Assembly: GCA_023413135.1 (NCBI GenBank)
Contig: JAEZQK010000029.1
Span: 6,662 to 70,661, forward strand
Length of the DNA stretch: 64,000 bases
Reading direction: 5' to 3'
Source of the DNA: Bacillota bacterium
Lineage (GTDB): Bacteria; Bacillota; Clostridia; Christensenellales; Aristaeellaceae
Shown piece by piece: positions 23,289-31,677 of the stretch. Position numbers and translations under genes: made by a program. The first letter of the stretch is position 1; the number at the start of each line of letters is the position of its first letter. Under the pieces are notes generated by a model. It did no database searches and was not told the origin of the DNA. It saw nothing but the letters and a program-made list of their open reading frames with translations.

Positions 23289-23317
23289 TTTACTTTTACT
23301 AAACTGTGTGATAGAAT
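23289..23317 (+). promoter_or_regulatory. Candidate rightward promoter for the CI-like gene
   Basis: TTTACT (23289-23294), 17 bases, TAGAAT (23312-23317). The start point would fall almost at the ribosome site (GGAAGGGGG, 23323-23331), leaving a nearly absent leader. Another promoter nearer the operators is possible. Confidence 0.4.
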
Positions 23318-23340
23318 ATTATGGAAGGGGGTGTAATGAT

Positions 23341-23724
23341 TTGGGTGAAATTCGGGATACTATTATTGCAAACATCGTCCGCTACATCAAGAATAGCGGC
23401 TTCGAACAAAAAGAGATTGCTACCAGCATTGGTGTAAGCCCTCAAGCTGTTTCTACGTGGATGTCTGGAAAGAATACTCCTGATATAGAAACACTTGTGC
23501 GGTTGTGTGTTTTCTTGAAGGTTCCATTGGCAGATATGTTTGGCGGCGATCCATATGCAGAAAAAAAAGAACCCGCCGTCCAGGAGGACGACGGGCCGGG
23601 TGAGGAAGAATTCAAACGAATGATTCAGCGATGGACACCTGATCAGAAACTACGTTACATGCACGCATTGTCGGAAAGTCTGCTTCATGAAGGCACTCTT
23701 GGAAATACTCCCCAAGAAGAATAG
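23341..23724 (+). CDS. CI-like repressor with XRE domain
   Basis: This product of 127 residues starts at a TTG (23341) preceded by GGAAGGGGGTG. No ATG fits. Residues about 10-65 are the helix-turn-helix domain (FEQKEIATSIGVSPQAVSTW, then MSGKNTPDIETLVRLCVFLKVPL). An acidic linker and a helix RWTPDQKLRYMHALSESL follow. It is shorter than classical CI proteins and lacks the peptidase-type self-cleavage domain (no S24 motif), so release from repression must work another way. Confidence 0.8.
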   Translation: MGEIRDTIIANIVRYIKNSGFEQKEIATSIGVSPQAVSTWMSGKNTPDIETLVRLCVFLKVPLADMFGGDPYAEKKEPAVQEDDGPGEEEFKRMIQRWTPDQKLRYMHALSESLLHEGTLGNTPQEE

Positions 23725-24090
23725 CGGTCATCCTCCACACTGGAGATAGAGACCTGAAAAGCGATATAAGATCGCTGTCGATATCAGAATCAGAATCCTT
23801 TCCTGCAGCACTCATGATTAATCTCCTTATTGTACTGGGCAGTACCAGGAATTATCTCTTCGCTTTTATACGCTAAAATAAGGCCTGTTCATCTCTCCAT
23901 CGGCAACGCCCCCTGCTTATATGATGTTTTATACGGGAAGTGTTTAAATTATACCTCTATCGTATGGATATTGCCAGTGGTTTTCCTGTATTATTTGTAA
24001 ATTTCACATAATTTTTATCATTTTATTAAAATTATGGTTGAATTGACTTCCGCGGCCCAGATGCCGTGAAAATAGAAAGGTGGTTTTCTC
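23725..24090. other. Gene-poor stretch between repressor and moron gene
   Basis: AT-rich 366 bp with no supported gene. A leftward frame at 23612-23815 has a fair ribosome site (AAGGAG) but overlaps the repressor gene antisense and matches no family. An AAAGGTGG ribosome site near 24078 belongs to the gene that follows. Confidence 0.5.
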
Positions 24091-24363
24091 ATGCAAAACC
24101 AAGGTTATGCGCCTCACCAAGCATCTGTTTCATGTCCCAGATGCGGAAGCCGGAACATTCATTTTCAGGCAGTAGGAATAACAAAAACGAAACACCATGG
24201 CGTCTTCTATTGGCTGTGCTTAGGGTGGCTGTTCGATCTCCTGTTATGGATGTTTGCTTTCCTTCCGCGCTTAATTATTGCGCTATTTGGTTCAAAAAAG
24301 GTCAAGACTAAAGTCAGAAGCTATGCTGTTTGCCAAAACTGCGGCAAGCAGTGGAGAGCATAG
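24091..24363 (+). CDS. Zinc-ribbon membrane protein, probable lysogenic cargo
   Basis: A protein of 90 residues: an N-terminal ribbon half CPRCGSRNIHFQ, two close membrane segments (about 36-66, GVFYWLCLGWLFDLLLWMF then LPRLIIALF), and a C-terminal half CQNCGKQW. The two Cys pairs would meet on the cytoplasmic side to bind one zinc. The gene stands alone next to the integrase with AAAGGTGG upstream, the usual place for cargo expressed from the prophage. The role is unknown. Confidence 0.65.
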   Translation: MQNQGYAPHQASVSCPRCGSRNIHFQAVGITKTKHHGVFYWLCLGWLFDLLLWMFAFLPRLIIALFGSKKVKTKVRSYAVCQNCGKQWRA

Positions 24364-24423
24364 GACCAATACTGGGCATTGTCATGTAATCAGCAGAGCC
24401 CACCGTGAAATGGAGCATCAATT

Positions 24424-25542
24424 ATGGCATCCGTTGAAAAGCGTGGCAAGACCTGGACCGTGCGCTATAGGGCTTTAGATGAAGCGACAGGAAAATTTGG
24501 ACAAAAACGCGCGTCCGGTTATGAGAGCGAACAAAAGGCATGGGAGGATGTGCCCCGCCTGGAGGCCGCCACCGCGGCCGGCATCGACATCCACGCGGAC
24601 ACGATGACCTGCGGCGAGCTGATGCTCAAGTGGATGGCGGAGCACTGTGAACAGATCCCTCTGGCCGAGACTACCATTTCAAAATATACCGAAGGGATGG
24701 AAGCCATAGCAAAAACATTTGTATGGGATACGCAGGTCCGTAAGATGGGTAATCCTCAATTCCGTACGCTTATTACCATTCTGCGAAATCAGAATCCCAA
24801 AAAGCAGATTTCCACCAGGACGGTCCTTGATCGTACGGAGCCGCTTCGCCTGAGTATCAACTGGGCCGTGTCGGAGCGGATCATAGCCAGGAGCCCGCTG
24901 GGCGCACTAAAACTGCCAAAGGTGGAAAAGCCTCCACTTACGATCCTAAATGAGGAAGATGTTGAAGAGCTGGCCGCCCTTGTCAGGGAGAAGGAGTTCC
25001 GCATCCCATTTCTCCTTGCGGCTTATGGCGGTCTGCGCCGGGAGGAGGCCGCCGCCCTTCGATGGGATAACATCGATTTTAAAGCAGGCACTATCACCAT
25101 AATCAATGCCGAGCCCCAAACTTCAAAGAAAAAACGCATTAAGAAAGACCCTAAGACCAAACATAGCAGGCGCACCATCAACATGCCAAAAAAAATCATG
25201 GACATACTGAAATCCGCTGAAAAGAAGAGCGTTTATGTATGCGTGACCAGCACCGGCAAACAATATGGACTTGATTCATACGCCCAGGCCGTTGGGCGCC
25301 TGATCGAGAAGGCGAATAATGCCCGGCTCGGCACGGACAAGCCTCCCATGCCGGATGCAAACTATTTGGACCTTAGGCATTCCCATGCCGCGCATTTGAT
25401 CAAGATGGGCGTTCAGCCCAAGGTGATCCAGGAGCGCCTGGGGCATGCCAGTATCAAGATTACCATGGATACATATGGGTACCTGATGACCGGCATACAG
25501 GCAGGCGTGGCCGATGACCTGGACGCACGAATTAGCATATAA
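24424..25542 (+). CDS. int: Tyrosine site-specific integrase
   Basis: The 372 residues hold an N-terminal arm-binding domain (MASVEKRGKTWTVRYRAL), a core-binding domain (about 65-165) and the catalytic domain (about 175-365). Catalytic residues are visible as GGLRREEAAALRW (Arg), DLRHSHAAHLI (His-x-x-Arg region), RLGHASIKITMDTYGYL (His and the nucleophile Tyr). It would join phage and host DNA at the tRNA site 155 bp downstream. It is the last phage gene. Confidence 0.93.
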   Translation: MASVEKRGKTWTVRYRALDEATGKFGQKRASGYESEQKAWEDVPRLEAATAAGIDIHADTMTCGELMLKWMAEHCEQIPLAETTISKYTEGMEAIAKTFVWDTQVRKMGNPQFRTLITILRNQNPKKQISTRTVLDRTEPLRLSINWAVSERIIARSPLGALKLPKVEKPPLTILNEEDVEELAALVREKEFRIPFLLAAYGGLRREEAAALRWDNIDFKAGTITIINAEPQTSKKKRIKKDPKTKHSRRTINMPKKIMDILKSAEKKSVYVCVTSTGKQYGLDSYAQAVGRLIEKANNARLGTDKPPMPDANYLDLRHSHAAHLIKMGVQPKVIQERLGHASIKITMDTYGYLMTGIQAGVADDLDARISI

Positions 25543-25696
25543 AATCATACGTTTCATCTGGGCACAAAAGTGGGCACAAGGGGCTGTTTTGGGAGGTGTT
25601 TTCGTGTTCTGCCGTGAAATGTGTGAAATGACAACTGTGCCCGCAACCCCTTGAAAATCCTCAAAAGTCCAATAATACAAGTTTATTTTGGCTACA

Positions 25697-25741
25697 TTGA
25701 CATCGTGGAGGTCATAGGTTCGAGCCCTACTAATCCCACCA
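25697..25741 (+). other. attR: displaced 3' half of a tRNA gene, read as tRNA-Val (GAC)
   Basis: The run TTGACAT-CGTGG-AGGTC-ATAGG-TTCGAGC-CCTAC-TAATCCC-ACCA fits anticodon loop, 3' anticodon stem, variable loop, T arm, 3' acceptor strand and CCA end. The matching 5' half is absent upstream, where the sequence is phage. So the crossover lay at or near the anticodon loop, and the intact tRNA should be at the other prophage end, left of the window. The GAC anticodon reading follows from the loop alignment. Confidence 0.75.
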
Positions 25742-25972
25742 TGAATACCGACATTAGTTGGTGCAAACGAGCTTGCCGATTGCGGCAGGCTTTTTTGTTT
25801 GCCTGCAAATTGCCCCTGAAATACTGGCTTTCAGCGCTCTTTTTGCAGGAATACACGGGCAGGCGCACATGAAGCATATTCGTACGGGTTGATTGAGAAA
25901 AACTGTGCTTCGGAAAACTAAAAAATATGTCTATGTTCGCAGGCTCCCGTGTAATCGTGCAATGATGCACCC
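25740..25972 (+). repeat. Dispersed repeat of about 230 bp, copy A
   Basis: This stretch aligns by eye over its whole length with 42228-42460. The first 28 bases and the last 31 bases (25942-25972) are identical or nearly so, the middle is diverged, and the spacing is kept. Short frames inside it (HHCTITREP on the minus strand) are not convincing genes. It begins right at the end of the displaced tRNA half. Confidence 0.7.
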
Positions 25973-26019
25973 TTTCTGTAATATTGAGCGGTACTTAATG
26001 TAACATTGATTGAGCTACC

Positions 26020-26775
26020 TTACAATATTTTTACGGGTATACCGCTCTGCTCAAAAGGGGCGGTAAAAGCCTTTGGAGGTTCATTCACATCAAAATCCGG
26101 TTCGTAACGCATACCCGCCTGTATATATTTCGCGCCTGCGGTTTGGTGATAGGGGAGCATTTCCACGCGCAAAAGCGCTTTTGCGCCTGCGAGTAGCGCT
26201 GCTGTGGCGCGCATATTTTCGAGGTTATCATTTACGCCGGGAATTAAAGGTAAGCGGATAATAAAAGGGGTTTGGCCTTCAACGAGCATCCGGGCATGCT
26301 GAAGGATCAGGGTGTTGTCAACCTTGGTAAAGCGTTTGTGCTTATTGGCGTCCATGCACTTGAGATCCATGATCACCAGGTTCACCGAGTTGACCATGCG
26401 TCTGAACGCGTCGTCCGGCGCGTAACCGGAAGTCTCGATGGCTGTATGTATCCCCTCAAGCCTATCGATGACTTCACACATGAAATCGTATTGCATCAGT
26501 GGCTCGCCACCAGAGAAGGTGACGCCGCCACCGTCGGTAAAAAACAATTTGTTTTTAAGAAGCCGCACTGCCAGTTCTTGCGCCGTCCATTCCTTGCCGC
26601 ACAGGCGTGAAAGGCCGTTCTGTCTAGTCAGCATTTGCGGCTGTTTCATAAGCCCTTCGGGATTATGGCACCAATTGCATCTAAGCGGGCAGCCTTTTAA
26701 AAATACCGTGGTGCGGATGCCGGGGCCGTCGAATACGGCAAACTCCTTGATATCAAACACAATGCCGGTTTTCAT
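26020..26775 (-). CDS. Glycyl radical enzyme activating enzyme
   Basis: A radical SAM protein of 251 residues with the cluster motif C29-x3-C33-x2-C36 (KGCPLRCNWCHNPEG), the GGGVTFSGGEPLMQ strand that binds the methionine part of SAM, and DLKCMDANKHKRFT later. It would abstract hydrogen from the glycine of the neighbouring radical enzyme. Between the cluster motif and the GGEP strand there are only about 50 residues and no eight-Cys ferredoxin-like insert, so it is the short PflA-like form. It follows the radical enzyme gene by 4 bp. Confidence 0.9.
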   Translation of the reverse strand: MKTGIVFDIKEFAVFDGPGIRTTVFLKGCPLRCNWCHNPEGLMKQPQMLTRQNGLSRLCGKEWTAQELAVRLLKNKLFFTDGGGVTFSGGEPLMQYDFMCEVIDRLEGIHTAIETSGYAPDDAFRRMVNSVNLVIMDLKCMDANKHKRFTKVDNTLILQHARMLVEGQTPFIIRLPLIPGVNDNLENMRATAALLAGAKALLRVEMLPYHQTAGAKYIQAGMRYEPDFDVNEPPKAFTAPFEQSGIPVKIL

Positions 26776-26779
26776 GATG

Positions 26780-28801
26780 CTACACGCCCAGTTCCACGCG
26801 GCTGATGATATGATCCTGATAGCATTTGTCCAGCTCTACAAAATAGCCGCTCCAGCCCCATACGCGCACGATCAGGTTTTGATAATTTTCCGGGTGCTTT
26901 TGCGCATCCAGGAGCGCCTCCCGGTTAACGGTGTTCAATTGCAATTGATGCCCGCCCAGAGATATAAACAGCTTTACAAGCCGCGCGACCTTTTCAATCG
27001 CCTCGTCATTGCGAAAAACAGTATTAGAAAATTCAAGCGTCAAGGGTCCTCCGTTGATCGTTTTTTCAAGATCGGGCTTGGTAAAGGATCGGATCAACGA
27101 AAGGGGTCCATTTAGTTTAACATTGAGTGAAGGCGCATAGTTGGCTGAAAGCGGCATACCCGCCTGACGGCCATCAGCCGTTGCCTCGAGATCGTTGGCA
27201 TGCCAAAGATAGTACATGGCCGAGCCGGTACCGGCGCGGATAATGCCGCCGCGTTCATTGTGGTAGCCTTGAACCGAACGGGAAAAACAATCCAGAAGGA
27301 ATATAGCATACTGGTCCGCTTCGTCGTCATCATTGCCCATTTTAGGACAGTCATGCCATAGTTTTTCATGCAGTTGCCCGTGGCCTGAAAAGTTATCCTT
27401 CAGGGCTGCTAAAAGCGTCAGCGAGTCGCCCTTTTCTTGAAAGATTACTTTGCTGACTGCCGCCAGCATATCGGTTGCCGTGGCCAGGCCGGTGCCGTGC
27501 AGGCCGAAATTATTATACTTGCAGCCTAGGGAGATATCCTTTTGCGCTTCCATGCAGCCTTCGAAAAATAAGGACAGATAGGGAGAAGGAATGATATACA
27601 GATCATGCAGCTGAGAAAGCGTTTGTTCAACGTGGGAGAAAATAGCGGACTCAATAGCGGAAAGGATATCCTGCATCTGCGTTGCATCAAGAAGCGTGGT
27701 TTGGATGGCGTAGCTGGTGATATTGGCAAAGGGGAGCGCTTGAATGTTAGGAATATCCATCCCCTTACCTGGAATGATCGGTTCCCAGCAGGCCGCGACT
27801 GCATAATCACGGGCATCCTCCGGCGCATAGCCCAAACGGATGAGGCCGCTGATTATGATATCGTCATTAAGATATTGGGGAAACCCCAGCCCGATGCAGG
27901 TCAAATGCGTGCCAAGCTCAAAAACGGACAGCGGCGTTTCTTTGGAAACACGCAGATTGATTTTAGGGTCGATCAGCATTAACTCAGCGCTGGCCTTAAG
28001 GCACATTTCGCTTAAAAGATTAAAGCCGTCTTGGCCATCGGGTGTGATTCCCCCTAAAACCATGCTTTGCCCATTATCGCCGCGCTGCATGCCGGGATAT
28101 AGATCGCTGTCCCGGTTGCAGCTTAGAAAAAACGCCTCCAATAGCTCGAAGGCCTGGTCTCCAGTAATAAGAGCACGCTCCAAGTCTTGCTTCAAATACG
28201 GCATCATATATTGATCAAAGCGCCCGAGGGTGTTATGGTAGCAGCCGTCGCACCACATGGCGAAATGCAGGATGCGCAGGCTTTGCAAAGCTTCGCGGAA
28301 GGTGGTCGCGCCATTGGCGGGTACGCGGTCGAGAATGCGGGCCAGTTCATCGTTGCCCTGGGCGGCGGCCAAGTCGCGGTAGCGGCGCGTTAAATCAAGC
28401 AGGGAATCAATGCTGATACGCATTGCCATATGATAGGCGCTATTGACAAGCTTTGCCTTGAGCGCGTTTAAGCCTAAGCGGAGCACAGTGGCGTAATCGG
28501 GTGAAAGATTGCAAACATTGCCCTTCTCATGAATCGTGTGGGTGCTTTTGATTTCCGCCCATTCATCATCTGAAAAAATGGGCGGAAGGTTATCCGCCGT
28601 GCGCGTAAAGGCGATCAATTCGCCTTCGGACAATACGGGCATTTCATGATAAAGCGCGGTTTGAAGGCGGATAGCCGCCCGCAGGTAATCAGGCAAGTCC
28701 TTGCGGCGGTATGCGGATGGATCAGGCAGGTCGGGCCGCCGTGCTGGATGGTGAAGGCGCTGCCCTTGCGAAAGCTTGAGTTTTAAAATTCTGTCAGTCA
28801 T
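26780..28801 (-). CDS. Glycyl radical enzyme of unknown substrate
   Basis: A product of 673 residues. The radical site is RVWGWSGYFVELD with Gly649 near the C-terminus. The thiyl Cys lies in AVAACWEPI (Cys338) and is followed two residues later by Glu, like the C-x-E-P pattern of glycyl radical dehydratases and unlike the CC of pyruvate formate-lyase. It is about 100 residues shorter than those enzymes (780-850). The ATG at 28801 has AAAGGAG upstream. It sits in an operon with GH36-like and GH105 genes, so a sugar-derived substrate is likely but unproven. Confidence 0.85.
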   Translation of the reverse strand: MTDRILKLKLSQGQRLHHPARRPDLPDPSAYRRKDLPDYLRAAIRLQTALYHEMPVLSEGELIAFTRTADNLPPIFSDDEWAEIKSTHTIHEKGNVCNLSPDYATVLRLGLNALKAKLVNSAYHMAMRISIDSLLDLTRRYRDLAAAQGNDELARILDRVPANGATTFREALQSLRILHFAMWCDGCYHNTLGRFDQYMMPYLKQDLERALITGDQAFELLEAFFLSCNRDSDLYPGMQRGDNGQSMVLGGITPDGQDGFNLLSEMCLKASAELMLIDPKINLRVSKETPLSVFELGTHLTCIGLGFPQYLNDDIIISGLIRLGYAPEDARDYAVAACWEPIIPGKGMDIPNIQALPFANITSYAIQTTLLDATQMQDILSAIESAIFSHVEQTLSQLHDLYIIPSPYLSLFFEGCMEAQKDISLGCKYNNFGLHGTGLATATDMLAAVSKVIFQEKGDSLTLLAALKDNFSGHGQLHEKLWHDCPKMGNDDDEADQYAIFLLDCFSRSVQGYHNERGGIIRAGTGSAMYYLWHANDLEATADGRQAGMPLSANYAPSLNVKLNGPLSLIRSFTKPDLEKTINGGPLTLEFSNTVFRNDEAIEKVARLVKLFISLGGHQLQLNTVNREALLDAQKHPENYQNLIVRVWGWSGYFVELDKCYQDHIISRVELGV

Positions 28802-28812
28802 AAGTGCTCCTT

Positions 28813-30573
28813 TCAAGCGTGCTCATACAAATCGGCCAGACCGCCGCAAGGGATGGGAAGCGCAACCGGGCCTTTAGGAAGGCATAGCGGCTCGCTGCGG
28901 ATCAGTTCGCCTGATACGGTATAGATGTGTACATGGACGGTACGGCAGGAAGCGCTCATTAAAAATACATCTGTGTCATCACCAGCGTTGATGATCGTAG
29001 CGTGGGGGATGGAGGGGAGTGTTATGACCCAGCACCCATATACCGCAGCAATAAAGCGCATACCATCCTCAGCGGTTATCAATGGGTATTGCATATGCGG
29101 CCCATGGGCGGTAAACTGGCCGCCAAACAGGGTTTTTCGATCCGCGAGCCATCTTTTTAAATAGAATGCGTAGGCATCTTGATGGCTTTTTGGAAGTTTG
29201 CGCATATCCATAGAAATTTGGGGAACCGCAAAATAAACGTTCAAAAACTGTTTAATGGCACTTTCGGGCGTTTCATCCGGATGCCACATAAGCATATCCG
29301 AATGGATGGCGGTATGGCCGGACATCAGGCGGATGTCCACGGTACGAACGCGGTTAAGCGTACGGTCGCCAGGGCAGTCGGCTGCCCGAAACAGATTGCC
29401 GTAGCATCGCATCGCAGGACCGATGTAGTTCTGCCGAAACTCAATCATTGCTTGCGGCTTAATGGCTGAAATACGCGCTACGATGGCTTTCATAAGCCAA
29501 TCTACTGCATGAGGTACGCTGCTGGTATCCCGCCCCGGGGGAACACTGGGCATTTCTTCCTTAGGCTGAAAAAACACATCGATAAAATCCAGCTTCAAGC
29601 CGTCGATATCCCAGTTGATGAAAGCACTTTCATATAGGCTTATCAAGTATTCGCGTACATGCGGGTAACGGGGATCCAGCGTTCCCGCGCCCCGCCGCTC
29701 ATCGAAAGATAGAAAATAAGGTTTAAACTGTTCAAACGTGTTTGAGTGGATGCCAATGAAAGGAACAGAGTACCAAAGCAGGTATTTAAGCCCCATCTCA
29801 TGGACACGGGCTACATGGGTGCGCATATCGCCCATTTTAGCGGCACAGGGAACCCAATCCCCGCAATAGGAATAGCCTCGCCGGTTATCATCGGTCTGCC
29901 AGCCATCATCCACGATGACACTTTCGCACCCAAACGCCTTTGCCGCCATGCACTGGGCTTCAATTTCTTCTTTCATCAGATTCTGGTGCATGCTATACCA
30001 GGTGGAGAAAAAAGGCTTATAGGCCTGATCCGGCGCGCTAAATGACGTATAGCCAAGCCCCTCCCACCATAACGCGGTATCGGATATGGCCTTAGAGAAA
30101 GATACAAGGCGCCGATCAACGCGAACGATAGCCTCATAATGGGTAAGTGGTGCCATGACCGCGTCCAACAAGAAAACAGAGCAGTAGACCTGCGCGGTTT
30201 CTTCGTGGACCCCCGCGTTTAAACGCACGATATTCATCGCGTCAGAGCAGGCGAAAGTCAGGCGGTTTTCTCCGCCGCCGCTAAAAAGAGTCATGATGGG
30301 AGCACTGTAAGCCGCGTGCGCGTCAAAAGGCTTTAGCCAGTCGGGCCGGAGCGTTTTGCGTGTGTCTGCGGCAGGGTGCCACAGGCCCTCGATATCGTTT
30401 AGCGGTATGGCAAAATGGAGCACCACCCGTTTAGGAACCGCTGCCTCTTTAAAATTTAACACAATGAACAGCTCGTCAAGCTCGGGGGAGCTTTTTAGTT
30501 GCATCGAAATATCGCCTGAGCCATCCTCCGCTTCAAGCGTGTAATGGCAGAGGCCGTTCTGGCTCAAAAGCAT
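28813..30573 (-). CDS. GH36-like alpha-galactosidase family protein
   Basis: The 586 residues start with a beta domain (about 1-175), followed by a TIM barrel. Barrel landmarks are DDGWQ (222-226), LKYLLWYSVPFIG, GLKLDFID with the nucleophile-type Asp329 (K-x-D), and RAADCPGD with the acid/base-type Asp399. This is the clan GH-D layout of raffinose/melibiose-type galactosidases. No signal peptide is seen, so it acts on imported oligosaccharide. Its stop lies 11 bp before the radical enzyme start. The exact linkage is not predictable from sequence. Confidence 0.8.
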   Translation of the reverse strand: MLLSQNGLCHYTLEAEDGSGDISMQLKSSPELDELFIVLNFKEAAVPKRVVLHFAIPLNDIEGLWHPAADTRKTLRPDWLKPFDAHAAYSAPIMTLFSGGGENRLTFACSDAMNIVRLNAGVHEETAQVYCSVFLLDAVMAPLTHYEAIVRVDRRLVSFSKAISDTALWWEGLGYTSFSAPDQAYKPFFSTWYSMHQNLMKEEIEAQCMAAKAFGCESVIVDDGWQTDDNRRGYSYCGDWVPCAAKMGDMRTHVARVHEMGLKYLLWYSVPFIGIHSNTFEQFKPYFLSFDERRGAGTLDPRYPHVREYLISLYESAFINWDIDGLKLDFIDVFFQPKEEMPSVPPGRDTSSVPHAVDWLMKAIVARISAIKPQAMIEFRQNYIGPAMRCYGNLFRAADCPGDRTLNRVRTVDIRLMSGHTAIHSDMLMWHPDETPESAIKQFLNVYFAVPQISMDMRKLPKSHQDAYAFYLKRWLADRKTLFGGQFTAHGPHMQYPLITAEDGMRFIAAVYGCWVITLPSIPHATIINAGDDTDVFLMSASCRTVHVHIYTVSGELIRSEPLCLPKGPVALPIPCGGLADLYEHA

Positions 30574-31655
30574 GGTTTCGCGTCTCCCTTCTCATATTCC
30601 GTTACAAACCACAAAACAGCAGCCACGGCCTCATTGGCGTTTACAACACGGGGATAAAAAACATATTTTTCGTAGCCTGTCTGAACGCAAAGGCCTTTGC
30701 AGGCATCATGGATATCCATTAGGCCTGTTGAGGTAAAGGTATACTTTTGCTTAAGGCCTTCATACGCGCGATCCACACAGGGCATCCATTCCTCTTTGGA
30801 AACGATGCCCAGCCGAACGGCACGCAAAATCGCATAGCCAAACATGGCGCTGCCAGAGGTATCCTGCCAGTTATCCGCCTGATGGCCTTTATCCACCACT
30901 TGATACCATAAGCCTGTTTGGGCATCCTGAAAGCGCTTTAAGCTTTCAAGCAGGGCGTGGTATTGCCGTAGTATGCCTTCACGGGTGGGATGCGCCGCGT
31001 CAAGATGCATAGCTGCCTCAGAAAGGATCAGCGCATACCAGCCCAGCCCTTCGCTCCATACCTCGGGGGAACAGCCGCTGACGGGGTCGGCCCAGGGGGC
31101 GCTTTTATCATAGGAATGGGCGTGGTAAATAAGGCCGGTACCGTCTTTTTTACAAGCTTCATAAATCAGGCGGATCTGGTGGCTTGCTTCATCAAGGCAA
31201 TCGTTATTCCCTTGGATATAAGCGGCGTAATGAAGCAGGAACATACCGCCCATGAACACACCATCCACCCAGAATTCCTGGGGCAGGCTCCGGGCATGCC
31301 AAAGAGCATCCGCAGGGGTCCGGGGATAATCGTTAAAAGCGGCGCGGATGGTTTTACAAGCAGTGCGGTACTTGGGATCCTTGGTTTGATGATAAAGCCA
31401 TGCAAGCACGGAGCCTGCCATGATATCGTCCAGGCTGTCTCCTTTAAAAGCGGGAATGCTTTCGTTTGGCGCCACATGCTTTTGCCCGTAGGCAATAACA
31501 TAATCCAGATAGCGGCGTTCCCCAGTATACTCATATAGGTGAATAAAGCCCCATAGCATAAAACCTTGAGCATAGCACCAGGAACGGTAAGGGTAGCCAT
31601 CGGGATCAGGGTAGCGGCTCATGAGGGTATCAGCCAGTTTTTCACTATACATCAT
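30564..31655 (-). CDS. GH105 unsaturated rhamnogalacturonyl hydrolase-like enzyme
   Basis: A cytoplasmic (alpha/alpha)6-barrel protein of 363 residues. Family motifs: YRSWCYAQGFMLWGFIHLYEYTG, QEFWVDGVFMGGMF with the catalytic-type Asp, and EVWSEGLGWYAL. GH105 enzymes take the unsaturated uronic acid off oligosaccharides made by polysaccharide lyases. The ATG at 31655 has GGAAGG upstream and follows the kinase gene by 22 bp. It overlaps the GH36-like start by 10 bp. Confidence 0.85.
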   Translation of the reverse strand: MMYSEKLADTLMSRYPDPDGYPYRSWCYAQGFMLWGFIHLYEYTGERRYLDYVIAYGQKHVAPNESIPAFKGDSLDDIMAGSVLAWLYHQTKDPKYRTACKTIRAAFNDYPRTPADALWHARSLPQEFWVDGVFMGGMFLLHYAAYIQGNNDCLDEASHQIRLIYEACKKDGTGLIYHAHSYDKSAPWADPVSGCSPEVWSEGLGWYALILSEAAMHLDAAHPTREGILRQYHALLESLKRFQDAQTGLWYQVVDKGHQADNWQDTSGSAMFGYAILRAVRLGIVSKEEWMPCVDRAYEGLKQKYTFTSTGLMDIHDACKGLCVQTGYEKYVFYPRVVNANEAVAAVLWFVTEYEKGDAKPCF

Positions 31656-31677
31656 TGTTTTCCATCCTTCCGTTATT

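Noticed and set aside
23612..23815. Leftward frame of 67 codons antisense to the CI-like gene, with AAGGAG upstream
   Set aside because: It overlaps a well-supported repressor gene by over 100 bp, has no family pattern and would be the only gene of that kind in the region. Ribosome profiling would settle it.
25692..25970. Leftward frame with MHHCTITREP at its start
   Set aside because: It lies across the tRNA fragment and the dispersed repeat. The same peptide start occurs in the other repeat copy, so it is a by-product of the repeat.
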